Assembly: GCF_011393335.1 (NCBI RefSeq)
Contig: NZ_CP049865.1
Location: forward strand, 2,932,722 to 2,996,721
Origin: Propioniciclava coleopterorum
GTDB taxonomy: Bacteria > Actinomycetota > Actinomycetes > Propionibacteriales > Propionibacteriaceae
Reading direction: 5' to 3'
Length of the DNA stretch: 64,000 bases
The stretch's first letter is position 1, and each line of letters opens with the position of its first letter. The position numbers and the translations under genes are program-made. Of this stretch, positions 44,425 through 52,622 are shown one piece after another. Under the pieces are notes generated by a model, which did no database searches, was not told the DNA's origin, and saw only the letters and a program-made list of their open reading frames with translations.

Positions 44425-44904
44425 TCAGGCCAGCTCGTCGACGAGCGCGAGCTCGTCCTCCTCCGACAGCGAGGTCTGCAGTACGGTGCCGCCGAACTCG
44501 CTCATACCGGCCGCGAACTTGTCGTCGGTGACCTTGCGGGCGAGGATCACGACCGCCGCGTGCCCGGGCTCCAGCATCCCGTCGACGCGCTCCTTGAACG
44601 AGCGGTCGATCCCGGACTGGCCCAGGCGTCCGACGAGCGCCCCCCAGGCCCCTCCGAGCAGCATGCCGATGGCGGGGCTGAGGAACAGCAGGCCGAACAG
44701 CATCCCCCACAGGGCGCCGGACGCCACGGAGCCACCCACGATCCGCGAGGGGGTGTCGACGTGCTTCTTGCCGTCGACGTCCACCCGGATGAGGGCCACT
44801 CCCGACAGGTCGAGGATGAAGTCGCGCTGCAACTCCAGCACGCGCTCGTACGCGCGCCCCGCCACCGTCTCCTCGTCGTAGCCGATGATGATCAACTCGG
44901 ACAT
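44425..44904 (-). CDS. DUF1269-type protein
   Basis: 159 residues. It starts SELIIIGYDEETVAGRAYERVLELQRD, the usual opening of DUF1269 proteins. The central part (about 55-90) is a Gly/Ala-rich hydrophobic stretch with two helices joined by GG turns, and the C-terminus is soluble and acidic. Function unknown. The palindrome at 44971-44991 lies 66 bp before its start, so it may belong to the same regulon as the AroM operon and pepA. It ends 6 bp after the convergent protease gene. Confidence 0.78.
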   Translation of the reverse strand: MSELIIIGYDEETVAGRAYERVLELQRDFILDLSGVALIRVDVDGKKHVDTPSRIVGGSVASGALWGMLFGLLFLSPAIGMLLGGAWGALVGRLGQSGIDRSFKERVDGMLEPGHAAVVILARKVTDDKFAAGMSEFGGTVLQTSLSEEDELALVDELA

Positions 44905-44970
44905 TCGCTTCCTTCCCGGCCGCCCGGCGGCGGTCCGCAGCCAGCCTGTGTCGCCCCTCGCCGGTGCACA

Positions 44971-44991
44971 TCACCCGGTGGGGGTGGCGCC
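44971..44991. promoter_or_regulatory. imperfect inverted repeat CATCACCC-N5-GGGTGGCG
   Basis: The first arm is identical to those at 5409 and 40000; the second arm matches six of eight positions, with the same 5-base spacer (GGTGG). It lies 66 bp upstream of the DUF1269 gene and just after the stop of the LuxR gene. As the weakest of the three sites it could be a coincidence. Confidence 0.45.
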
Positions 44992-44993
44992 GA

Positions 44994-47807
44994 TCAGGAG
45001 CCGGGCTGGCCGCGGGGGACGAGGTTGAGCCGCCTCGCCATCCGCACCGCGTCGCGTCTCGACGTGACGCCGAGCTTGCGATGGATGGACTTCAGGTGCT
45101 GCTTCACCGTGTTGACCGAGATGCCGAGTTCGTCGGCGATCTCGTCGTTGGAGCGCATCGTGGCCAGGTACGCGAGCACGACCCGCTCGCGCTGGGTCAC
45201 CGCCTCGACCTGCGCCGGCACGGGCGGCTCGGGGTCCTCCGCGCGGGCGTCCATCAGCCACTCGACCAGGTCGGGGTGCGTCCCCACGACGGCCGCGTGG
45301 TGGGCCAGCAGGACGCCGACGCGCGGGTCGTGCCGCAGGAAGGGACGCATCAGGCCCTCGGTCGCGGCCAGGTCGAGGGCGCGGGCGAAGGCCATCAGCG
45401 AGCGGTGCTCCTCGCCGGACGCGTCCGCGGCCAGCGCGAGCTCCACCCACGCCTCGCCGGCCACGGAGTCGTCGCGACCCAGCAGCGGGGCGACCAGGTC
45501 CTCGACCTCGCCGGGGCGGCGCCGCGCCCGAGCGGTGCGCGACGCCACGAGCAGCAGGTCGGCGGGCAGGCGGCCCTGCTCGCGCGCGCGGTCGAGCAGG
45601 TCCTGGGCCCGGTCGACCGATCGGCGCGCCAGCTCCGCCTCGACGCGCAGCGCGGTGTGCAGCCGGCTCAGCGCGGGCTTGGTGCCGCGGGCGAGCCGGC
45701 GCTCGACCTCGCGCAGGATGGCCTCGGCGCGGGCGACCTCGTCGGTCTCGAGGCGGCGATCGGCCTCGGCGAGCCGGAAGGCGATCGAGACGAACGGATC
45801 CTCCTCGCGGTTGGACATCTGGCCCTGGGTGACGGCGGTCGCGGCGAGCGCAGGGTCGCCCTGCAGCAGCGCGATCCGGGCGAGCGCCAGCCAGCCCATC
45901 GCCGCCTGTCCGGGGCGGGCGCGCCGGCCCTCGGCGACGGCGTCCTCGGCGTGCCGCCTGGCCCGCCGCAGCCGGCCCATCTCGGTGAGCGCGAGTGCGC
46001 GCAGGCCGTTCCAGAACGCGTCCGGACGCGCGGCCTCGGTGCCGCCGCTCGCCGCCGATCCGGTGAGGGACTCCAGCAGGTCCAGCGCGGTCTGAGCGTC
46101 GCCGGACCAGAGCTCGCCCACCGAGAGCAGGCGGCGGACCGCGCCGAGGTCGCCGACGCGGGCGAGCACGCCCGCCTCGAGGCGGCTCGCCTCGAACAGG
46201 GCCCGCTCGGACGCCTCCACCAGCGCGGGGGCGTCCCCGCGGCACCGTGCGACGCCGGCCTGGATCGCCGCGTGGCACACGACCGCGACCGCACGTTCGC
46301 GGTCGGGCATGGCCGGGATGAGCGTCGAGGCCCAGCGCAGCCGGGCCGAGGCGGTCGCGTGGTCGCGGTGTTGCGCGGCCTCGTGCGCCAGCGCCAGCTG
46401 GAGTTGCGCCCGTCCCAGGACCACGGGTGCCGGGACGTCGGAGAGCCGCAGCGGGATCGGGAGCCCGCGCACCTGCAGCACGTTGGCCGCCACCGCGTCG
46501 AGGACCAGCCCGGCGACCAGGTCCCAGTCCTGCGAGGCGACCGCGCTGTCGACCGCGCGCTCCAGGTCGCCCTGCTCCTCGAACCAGGCGGCCGCGCGCC
46601 GTGACAGTTCGCTGGCCCGCAGGGGCGCGGTGCGCACCAGGTGGGCGCGCAGGGCCTCCAGCACGAGCGGTTGGGGATGCCACCAGCCGCGCTCGTCGGC
46701 CACGTAGTAGTTCGCCTGCGTCATCGCGCCGAGCGTGTCCGCGACGCCGGGGTCCGCGGTGAGCGCGGCCGCGAGCGGGGCGTTGACGGCGTCCACGACG
46801 CTGGTGAACAGCAGGGTGTCGCGCTGTCGCGGCTCCAGCCCGTCGAGTTCGGCCACGACGTAGGAGCGGACGAGTGGGTCGCGTCCGGTGAACCGGGAGG
46901 CCGCCTGCAGCGGGTCGCGGGCGCGCCCCAGCGACAGCGCGCTCAGCGCCAGGGCCGCCGGCCAGCCGCCGGTGGCCTCGGTGAGGCGCTGCACCTCGAC
47001 CGGGGGCAGCGTGAACCCGCGCGAGCGGAACAGGTCGTCGGCCTCGTCCACGGTGAAGGTCAGGTCGGTGACGTGCACCTCGCCCAGTTCGCCGGCCACC
47101 CGCAGCCGGTGCAGCGACAACGGGGGACGCCGGCGCGCCAGCAGCACCAGGTGCAGGCCGAGCGGCGGGCGTCGCAGCACGTTCTCCAGTTCGTCGGCCG
47201 CCTCGTCGTTGCAGGCGAGGTCGCAGTCGTCCAGGACGAGGACCGCGCCGCGTCCGGCCATGGCCTCGAGCAGGTCGCCGAGCGCGTCGGCCGACTCACC
47301 CGCGGGGATCACCGAGTCGCCGAGCGTGGCGGCGGCGGCCTCGCGCACGAGCCGGACGAGGCGCGCCGGCGTCGCGTCGCGCCCGGTCAGCGACACCCAG
47401 CACACGGGGCCGTGGGGTGTTCCGGCCCGCGCCCACTCCGCCAGAGCCACGGTCTTCCCGGTGCCCGAACCGCCCAGGACCAGCGTGACCGGGTGGCGCA
47501 CCACCTCGTCGAGGAGGGCGTCGATCCGCGGGCGCGGCACGATCGGGGTGTGGAAGCTCGGGATGCTCGCGCGGCTCGTCCGCGCGTCGCCGGGGAACGG
47601 CACGCCGTCGTGCGGCGGCGGGTTGGCCGGCCCGGGCGGGACGACCGTCGTCGCGCGGGCGCGCCGAATACCGTCGGGTCCGTCGGGGGCTAGCGGATCT
47701 TCGTCATCGATCGCGGCGCGGAGCGCGGGATCGACGTGCATTCCGTCCCGCGTCGAGACGCGGGGCTCCGCGGAACCCTGGGGTTCCGGGCACGGCGCCG
47801 TTGCCAT
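44994..47807 (-). CDS. MalT-type LuxR-family regulator with NTPase domain
   Basis: 937 residues. The N-terminal region has a Walker A GGSGTGKT (112-119) and Walker B VLVLDDCD (about 197-204), a winged helix and a long helical TPR-like section (about 430-860), and the last 65 residues are a LuxR HTH (TQRERVVLAYLATMRSNDEIADELGISVNTVKQHL). Such STAND regulators switch on when a ligand and ATP bind. The first 85 residues are a low-complexity extension; ATG 47807 follows a TATCCT six bases away, so the message may be leaderless. Target genes are unknown; an adjacent target is common for the family. Confidence 0.88.
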   Translation of the reverse strand: MATAPCPEPQGSAEPRVSTRDGMHVDPALRAAIDDEDPLAPDGPDGIRRARATTVVPPGPANPPPHDGVPFPGDARTSRASIPSFHTPIVPRPRIDALLDEVVRHPVTLVLGGSGTGKTVALAEWARAGTPHGPVCWVSLTGRDATPARLVRLVREAAAATLGDSVIPAGESADALGDLLEAMAGRGAVLVLDDCDLACNDEAADELENVLRRPPLGLHLVLLARRRPPLSLHRLRVAGELGEVHVTDLTFTVDEADDLFRSRGFTLPPVEVQRLTEATGGWPAALALSALSLGRARDPLQAASRFTGRDPLVRSYVVAELDGLEPRQRDTLLFTSVVDAVNAPLAAALTADPGVADTLGAMTQANYYVADERGWWHPQPLVLEALRAHLVRTAPLRASELSRRAAAWFEEQGDLERAVDSAVASQDWDLVAGLVLDAVAANVLQVRGLPIPLRLSDVPAPVVLGRAQLQLALAHEAAQHRDHATASARLRWASTLIPAMPDRERAVAVVCHAAIQAGVARCRGDAPALVEASERALFEASRLEAGVLARVGDLGAVRRLLSVGELWSGDAQTALDLLESLTGSAASGGTEAARPDAFWNGLRALALTEMGRLRRARRHAEDAVAEGRRARPGQAAMGWLALARIALLQGDPALAATAVTQGQMSNREEDPFVSIAFRLAEADRRLETDEVARAEAILREVERRLARGTKPALSRLHTALRVEAELARRSVDRAQDLLDRAREQGRLPADLLLVASRTARARRRPGEVEDLVAPLLGRDDSVAGEAWVELALAADASGEEHRSLMAFARALDLAATEGLMRPFLRHDPRVGVLLAHHAAVVGTHPDLVEWLMDARAEDPEPPVPAQVEAVTQRERVVLAYLATMRSNDEIADELGISVNTVKQHLKSIHRKLGVTSRRDAVRMARRLNLVPRGQPGS

Positions 47808-47879
47808 GGCCGCAGGATACCCCGTCCGGGGATGAATTGGGCAGGGACTGCCCGGGGTGGGGGAGCGGAGGGGCCGCGC

Positions 47880-48389
47880 TCAGTTGATGCCGCGCTTGCG
47901 CAGCAGCTCGCTGATCTCGTCGAACTCCGAGTCCTGCGCCGGCGCGCCGCCCTTCTGCGCGGGGGCGGGTGGCGCCGCAGGGGCTGCGGGTGCCGCGGGC
48001 CGCGGCTCGAGGGCGCCGCCCGTGGAGCCGCTCCGGGCGGTGCGCGCCGCCTTGCGCTCGGACTTGGCGAGCTCGCGCCGGTCCTTGGCGGACTCGGACG
48101 GGATCAGCCGGCTGCCGAGCAGCAACAGGGTGCCGAGGCCGGCCAGCACGAGGCCGACCCACTCCATCGGGGTGAAGTCGAGCCCGTTCCACCAGGAGTA
48201 CAGGGTGCGGGCCGCGCCCTCCGCCGCGCCGCCGAGCCCGGCGAGGTAGATCGCCATCGGCAGCAGGGTCAACCCGATCCACCAGAAGACGGTCTTCACC
48301 TGGGCGCGTTTCCAGATCACCGCGGTGACGATGACGCACGCGACGGTGGCCACCCCGGCGATGATCAGATGGGTGAGGTTCGGGTCCAT
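47880..48389 (-). CDS. membrane protein of unknown function
   Basis: 169 residues with three hydrophobic segments in the first 95 (about 7-28, 36-54 and 74-93), then a charged Ser/Lys/Arg segment and an Ala/Pro linker, and a final acidic amphipathic helix DSEFDEISELLRKRGIN. I do not recognise a family. Start ATG 48389 is the first in the conserved-looking frame. It is divergent from the SseB-like gene by about 60 bp. Confidence 0.6.
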   Translation of the reverse strand: MDPNLTHLIIAGVATVACVIVTAVIWKRAQVKTVFWWIGLTLLPMAIYLAGLGGAAEGAARTLYSWWNGLDFTPMEWVGLVLAGLGTLLLLGSRLIPSESAKDRRELAKSERKAARTARSGSTGGALEPRPAAPAAPAAPPAPAQKGGAPAQDSEFDEISELLRKRGIN

Positions 48390-48449
48390 GCCCGCAAGCG
48401 TACGGGGTCCGTTTGGGCCCGGCGCCGCACGTGTGCGAGCGTGGAGGCC

Positions 48450-48965
48450 ATGAGGACGCTGGGACAGCCGAACGCAGCCTTCGCCGGAGACCGTGGCGAG
48501 CCGGATCCCGCCCTGCGCGCGATCCTGGCCCGCGCCTACGACGGCGAGCAGAACTATCCGCGCGCGGTCGCCGCGTTGTGCACCGCGCGGCTGCTGCTGC
48601 CGATCGTCGCCGAGGGGGACGAGGGCGGCGACGCCCCCGACCCCGACCGGCACGCCGAGATGGCGGCCGTCCTGGTGCGCTCGGCCGCCGGCGACACCGC
48701 GGTCCCCGTCTTCACGGGGCTGGACGCGCTGACCTCCTGGAACCCGAAGGCCCGCCCCGTCCCCTGCACGCTCGACGACGTGGCGGCCACCGCGATCCAG
48801 ACCGGCTCCATGGCCGTCCTCATCGACCTGCCCGGCCCGCACCCATTGGTCATCGAGCGCGGCCTGATCGACGAGTTGGCCCAGGGGCGCCGCCTCGTGG
48901 AGCTCCCCGACGGCGGCTTCGGCTGGATGTTCCGGGACCCGGACGCGGAGACCGCCGGGTCCTGA
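48450..48965 (+). CDS. SseB-family protein
   Basis: 171 residues resembling the N-terminal domain of SseB: AVLVRSAAGDTAVPVFTGLDALTSWNP and the later DLPGPHPLVIERGLIDELAQG. Such proteins are frequent next to infC in actinobacteria and have no settled role. There is a Shine-Dalgarno GGAGG before ATG 48450. No signal peptide or membrane helix. Confidence 0.7.
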   Translation: MRTLGQPNAAFAGDRGEPDPALRAILARAYDGEQNYPRAVAALCTARLLLPIVAEGDEGGDAPDPDRHAEMAAVLVRSAAGDTAVPVFTGLDALTSWNPKARPVPCTLDDVAATAIQTGSMAVLIDLPGPHPLVIERGLIDELAQGRRLVELPDGGFGWMFRDPDAETAGS

Positions 48966-49039
48966 GGTTGTATCCCTGCCGGGGGATCCGACGTCCATGA
49001 GGTGTCGGACGGAACGTCCCCCGGCGGAAGGAGAGCGAC

Positions 49040-49255
49040 ATGAGGCGGAACGAAGGGCCGATCGACCGAGGCATCCGTGCGGCGCTGGGCGTGGTCGCGA
49101 TCGTCGGCGGGATCCTCGCCGGCGGCGTCCCGGCGGTGCTGCTGTACGTGGTCGGCGCCGTGCTGCTGGTGACCGCGGCCGTGGGTTGGTGCCCGCTGTA
49201 CCGGGTGCTGGGCGTCAGCACCTGCCCGGTGCCGCGGCAGCCGAGCGAGAGCTGA
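49040..49255 (+). CDS. DUF2892 small membrane protein (YgaP-C-like)
   Basis: 71 residues with two hydrophobic helices (about 14-30 and 32-48) and a C-terminal WCPLYRVLGVSTCP with two cysteines, the pattern of DUF2892. In E. coli the same domain anchors a rhodanese; here it stands alone. AAGGAGAG precedes ATG 49040. It lies 4 bp before the sigma factor gene and is probably co-transcribed with it. Confidence 0.82.
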   Translation: MRRNEGPIDRGIRAALGVVAIVGGILAGGVPAVLLYVVGAVLLVTAAVGWCPLYRVLGVSTCPVPRQPSES

Positions 49256-49259
49256 TGCG

Positions 49260-50054
49260 ATGAGCGTGCAGGAGGACGGCGGCCCGGTCGGGCTCGGCGA
49301 CGACCTGGCGGACCGCATCCCGGCGCTGCTCCGGTACGCCCGCGCGATCACCGACCCGGTCACCGCCGACGACCTGGTGCAGACCACGCTGCTCAAGGCG
49401 CTCGAGCACGGGCACACCTTCCGCGGCGACGCCGCGCTGGGCACGTGGCTGCACCGGATCCTGCACCACGCGTTCGTCGATCACCTGCGTCGGCAGCGCG
49501 AGGTGCCCGGCGGTGACCTGTGGGACGCCGTGGAGAGCCGGTGGCGCGAGTCCGACTACACGGTGGACGCCGCCGTCGTCGCGCTCCGGGCCGGCGAGGC
49601 GGGGGCCCTGCGCGACTCGCTGACGCGTCTCCCGGTCCGCTACCGCAGCGCCGTCGTCCTGCACGACATGGAAGGCCTGACCGGCGCGGAGGTCGCCGAG
49701 GTCCAGGGGGTGAGCCTGCCGGCGGCCAAGCAGCGGATCCGGCGGGGCCGGATGATGCTGGTGGACGCCCTGGCCGGTGCCGATGCACGACGACGCGCGA
49801 CGAAGGGCGTACCAATGGACTGCTGGGACGCTCGCGCGCTGGTCTCGGACTACCTCGACGCTCACCTGGACCACGACGCGGCGCGCGCGCTGGAGACGCA
49901 TCTGGAGGGCTGCCCGACCTGCCCGCCGCTGTACTCGGCGCTGGTCGCCTCGCGGGGTGCCGTGTCGCACCTGCGCGCCGCGGACGCCGTCATCTCCGAC
50001 GAGGTCGCCGACCGGTTGCGCGACCTGGTGTCCGGGACCGACGCGTCCGCATGA
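49260..50054 (+). CDS. ECF sigma factor fused to a C-terminal zinc-finger anti-sigma-like domain
   Basis: 264 residues. Region 2 (about 20-80) includes DDLVQTTLLKALEHGHTFRG; region 4 (about 118-170) includes LPVRYRSAVVLHDMEGLTGAEVA and the HTH VSLPAAKQRIRRGR. From about 186 a ZAS-type domain follows: His214, Cys218 and Cys221 in HLEGCPTC, preceded by AHLDHD. Anti-sigma domains of this type are normally separate proteins that release their sigma factor on oxidation or loss of zinc. Here both are in one chain without a membrane helix, so regulation would be intramolecular. The segment before ATG 49815 looks like a former gene junction. No stop or break separates the halves. Confidence 0.78.
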   Translation: MSVQEDGGPVGLGDDLADRIPALLRYARAITDPVTADDLVQTTLLKALEHGHTFRGDAALGTWLHRILHHAFVDHLRRQREVPGGDLWDAVESRWRESDYTVDAAVVALRAGEAGALRDSLTRLPVRYRSAVVLHDMEGLTGAEVAEVQGVSLPAAKQRIRRGRMMLVDALAGADARRRATKGVPMDCWDARALVSDYLDAHLDHDAARALETHLEGCPTCPPLYSALVASRGAVSHLRAADAVISDEVADRLRDLVSGTDASA

Positions 50055-50074
50055 GGCGCGGCGGGGACGCCGGG

Positions 50075-50104
50075 TTGGGGATCGACGGGCGGATCCGATA
50101 GTAT
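50075..50104 (+). promoter_or_regulatory. probable promoter of the infC-rpmI-rplT operon
   Basis: TTGGGG (50075-50080) and TAGTAT (50099-50104) are 18 bp apart and lie about 200 bp before the infC start, leaving a long transcribed leader with the attenuator-like hairpin at 50234. Confidence 0.45.
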
Positions 50105-50233
50105 GGAGAGGTTCGACCACCCGGAAGGGTGCGTCCTCGACAAGCGGAGTCTCCAAGTCTCCCACCTGATCGACCTCGTGTCGGCAGGTTCCAGGTGCCC
50201 CGGATCCAGGTCCGGGTGAGCGCCGTCGGCTTG

Positions 50234-50261
50234 GGCCTCCGCGTCGCGCGGGGGCCTTTTT
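50234..50261 (+). terminator. attenuator-like intrinsic terminator in the infC leader
   Basis: GGCCTCCGCG (50234-50243) and CGCGGGGGCC (50247-50256) pair with one wobble around a TCG loop, directly followed by TTTTT (50257-50261). It lies 40 bp upstream of infC, inside the probable leader, where premature termination could regulate the IF3/L35/L20 operon as in other bacteria. T-tract terminators are otherwise rare in this window. Confidence 0.7.
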
Positions 50262-50300
50262 CGTGTATCGAACACCCGTTTCACACTTATGGAGGAACCC

Positions 50301-50990
50301 ATCAGCACTGAACCGCGCATCAACGAGCGCATTCATGTGAACGAAGTCCGCCTCGTCGGCCCCAACGGCGAGCAGGTGGGCATCGTCCGCATCGACGACG
50401 CCCTGCGCCTGGCGCGCGAGGCGGATCTCGACCTGGTCGAGGTGGCCCCGATGGCCCGGCCGCCGGTCTGCAAGCTCATGGACTACGGCAAGTTCAAGTA
50501 CGAGTCCGCACAGAAGGCGCGCGAGAGCCGCCGCAACCAGGTGAACACGGTCATCAAGGAGATGAAGCTCCGCCCGAAGATCGACGCCCACGACTACGAG
50601 ACGAAGAAGGGCCACGTGGTCCGCTTCCTCCGCGGCGGCGACAAGGTGAAGATCACCATCATGTTCCGCGGCCGCGAGCAGAGCCGCCCGGAGTTGGGCT
50701 TCAACCTGCTCAAGAAGCTGGCCGAGGACGTCGCCGAGGACGGCACCATCGAGTCCCAGCCCCGCCAGGACGGCCGCAACATGCTCATGGTGCTGGCCCC
50801 GACCCGCAAGAAGGCCGAGGCCCGCGAGTGGGAGAAGGCCGAGAAGGCCGACAAGGCCGCCAAGCGGCAGGCCGACGCGGACGCCGAGGCGCAGGTCCAG
50901 GCCGACATGCGCGCCGCGCACCAGGCCAAGTCCGAGCCGAAGAAGAAGCGCGGGCCGGCCGACAACCTCGATCCCGACATCGACCTGTAA
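50301..50990 (+). CDS. infC: translation initiation factor IF-3, probable AUC start
   Basis: 229 residues from the ATC at 50301: [10 protein letters not shown] then [11 protein letters not shown], the standard IF-3 start. GGAGGAA (50291-50297) is ideally placed before this ATC, whereas the ATG at 50289 has no ribosome site and would be part of the same SD sequence. An AUU or AUC start for infC is known from other bacteria and lets IF-3 limit its own synthesis by rejecting non-AUG starts. The N- and C-domains are typical ([19 protein letters not shown]). The C-terminal 60 residues are a long charged Lys/Ala tail. Confidence 0.93.
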   Translation: MSTEPRINERIHVNEVRLVGPNGEQVGIVRIDDALRLAREADLDLVEVAPMARPPVCKLMDYGKFKYESAQKARESRRNQVNTVIKEMKLRPKIDAHDYETKKGHVVRFLRGGDKVKITIMFRGREQSRPELGFNLLKKLAEDVAEDGTIESQPRQDGRNMLMVLAPTRKKAEAREWEKAEKADKAAKRQADADAEAQVQADMRAAHQAKSEPKKKRGPADNLDPDIDL

Positions 50991-51057
50991 GGGATCGTCC
51001 CAGAACCGGGCTTCGGCCCATGAACGCGAGTTCACGAGAAGAAAGAGAGCGGCGACC

Positions 51058-51252
51058 ATGCCGAAGATGAAGACGCACTCCGGTGCCAAGAAGCGGTTCC
51101 GGGTCACCGGCAGCGGCAAGATCATGCGCCGCCAGGCGGGCAAGATGCACCTCAACGAGCACAAGCCCACCAAGCGCACCCGCCGGTTGGACGGCGACGT
51201 CGTCGTGAGCCCCGCGGACGTCAAGGCCGTGCGCAAGCTGCTCGGCAAGTGA
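51058..51252 (+). CDS. rpmI: 50S ribosomal protein L35
   Basis: 64 residues, [21 protein letters not shown] start typical of L35. GAAAGAGAGC lies before the ATG at 51058. It is between infC and rplT in the usual order. Confidence 0.97.
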   Translation: MPKMKTHSGAKKRFRVTGSGKIMRRQAGKMHLNEHKPTKRTRRLDGDVVVSPADVKAVRKLLGK

Positions 51253-51292
51253 GCCGGCACACCACCTAAGCATTTAAGAAGGAGATTCGATC

Positions 51293-51658
51293 ATGGCTCG
51301 CGTCAAGCGCGCAGTGAATGCGGCGAAGAAGCGCCGTGAGGTGCTGGACAAGGCGTCCGGCTACCGGGGGCAGCGTTCGCGCCTCTACCGCAAGGCCAAG
51401 GAGCAGATGCTCCACAGCGCGACGTACAGCTACGCGCACCGCAAGGACAAGAAGGGCGACTTCCGCTCGCTGTGGATCCAGCGGATCAACGCCGCTGCGC
51501 GCGCGAACGGCATGACGTACAACCGATTCATCTCGGGCCTCAAGGCCGCTGGCGTTGAGGTCGACCGCAAGATCCTGGCGGACCTGGCCGTGACGGACGA
51601 GAAGGCCTTCGCCACTCTCGTCGAGCTCGCCAAGGCGAACCAGCCTGCGGCTGCCTGA
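51293..51658 (+). CDS. rplT: 50S ribosomal protein L20
   Basis: 121 residues, [37 protein letters not shown], the conserved L20 N-terminal extension, and a typical C-terminal domain. AAGGAGA precedes ATG 51293. In other bacteria L20 binds its own leader; here the leader hairpin before infC could be the place for this, but no L20 binding site is evident to me. Confidence 0.97.
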   Translation: MARVKRAVNAAKKRREVLDKASGYRGQRSRLYRKAKEQMLHSATYSYAHRKDKKGDFRSLWIQRINAAARANGMTYNRFISGLKAAGVEVDRKILADLAVTDEKAFATLVELAKANQPAAA

Positions 51659-51678
51659 TCAGGGCACATCTCGACGCT

Positions 51679-51715
51679 GCGCGGCAGCCCCGGCCATGGC
51701 TGGGTGCTGCCGCGT
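51679..51715 (+). terminator. candidate terminator of the infC-rpmI-rplT operon
   Basis: GCGGCAGC (51681-51688) and GCTGCCGC (51706-51713) pair perfectly, enclosing a second near-palindromic GC-rich section around CCATGG. It follows the rplT stop by about 25 bp. No T tract. Confidence 0.45.
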
Positions 51716-51768
51716 TCGCGTGCCGTCCGCTGTGGCAAGGTGTTGACGTTGGGTGAAAGGGAAGAACG

Positions 51769-52605
51769 ATGAGCGAGGAACGCCTGGAACTGGACGAGCC
51801 GAGCAAGGCCGTCCTCCGGGAGGCGCGGGCGCTGCTGCGCGCCAAGGAGCGCCGCGCGAGCGGGCGGTTCCTGGTGGAGGGGCGCCAGGGCGTCCGGGAG
51901 GCGCTTGAGCGCCCCGGCGTCGTGCAGTGGCTGTTCGTCCGGTGGGCGAACGCCCACGACAACCTCGACCTCATCGCCCTGGCCCGCGAGACCGGCGTGC
52001 CGGTGTACGCGGTCAGCGAGCAGAACCTCGCCACCATGTCGGACACCGTCTCGCCCCAGGGCGTGACCGCTGTCGCGAACGCCGTCGGCGTCCCGCTGGA
52101 GCAGGCGCTCGCGCCGCGTGAGGACGGCCGTCCCGTGCGGCTCGTGGTCGTGTGCGCCCAGATCCGCGACCCGGGCAACGCCGGCACGGTGATCCGGTGC
52201 GCCGACGCGTTCGGCGCCGACGCCGTGATCATGTCGACCGACTCGGTCGACCTGCACAACCCCAAGGTCGTGCGCGCGAGCGTGGGCAGCATGTTCCACC
52301 TGCCGATCGTGACCGGCGTCGAGCTGACCGCAGCCCTGGACGCCTGCCGCGCGGCCGGCCTGACGGTGCTGGCGACCGACGGCGAGGCCGACACAACGCT
52401 GCTCGACGTGGGTGACGACCTCGCGCGCCCCACCGCCTGGGTGATGGGCAACGAGGCGTGGGGCCTGCCGACCGAGCACCTGGCGCTGGCCGACCGCAGC
52501 GTCGCCGTCCCGCTCTACGGGTCGGCGGAGTCGCTCAACCTCGCCACCGCCGCGGCGATCTGCCTCTACACCTCCGCCACGGCGCAGCGCGCCGCCGCGA
52601 ACTGA
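51769..52605 (+). CDS. SpoU/TrmH-family RNA 2'-O-methyltransferase
   Basis: 278 residues with an N-terminal L30e-like RNA-binding domain (about 18-100) and a C-terminal SPOUT knot domain. The three motifs are [10 protein letters not shown] (about 135-144), [10 protein letters not shown] (about 224-233) and [13 protein letters not shown] (about 258-270). It methylates a ribose in rRNA or tRNA using SAM. Location next to rplT and pheS is widely conserved. GAAAGGGAAG precedes ATG 51769. Confidence 0.9.
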   Translation: MSEERLELDEPSKAVLREARALLRAKERRASGRFLVEGRQGVREALERPGVVQWLFVRWANAHDNLDLIALARETGVPVYAVSEQNLATMSDTVSPQGVTAVANAVGVPLEQALAPREDGRPVRLVVVCAQIRDPGNAGTVIRCADAFGADAVIMSTDSVDLHNPKVVRASVGSMFHLPIVTGVELTAALDACRAAGLTVLATDGEADTTLLDVGDDLARPTAWVMGNEAWGLPTEHLALADRSVAVPLYGSAESLNLATAAAICLYTSATAQRAAAN

Positions 52606-52622
52606 CTCGACAAGGAGGGCCC

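Noticed and set aside
50289-50300. ATG at 50289 as the infC start
   Set aside because: It overlaps the Shine-Dalgarno itself and lacks one upstream; the ATC at 50301 has ideal spacing and matches the family start.
52606-52622. T-box or attenuator before pheS
   Set aside because: Only 17 bp separate the methyltransferase stop and the pheS start, too little for a leader.
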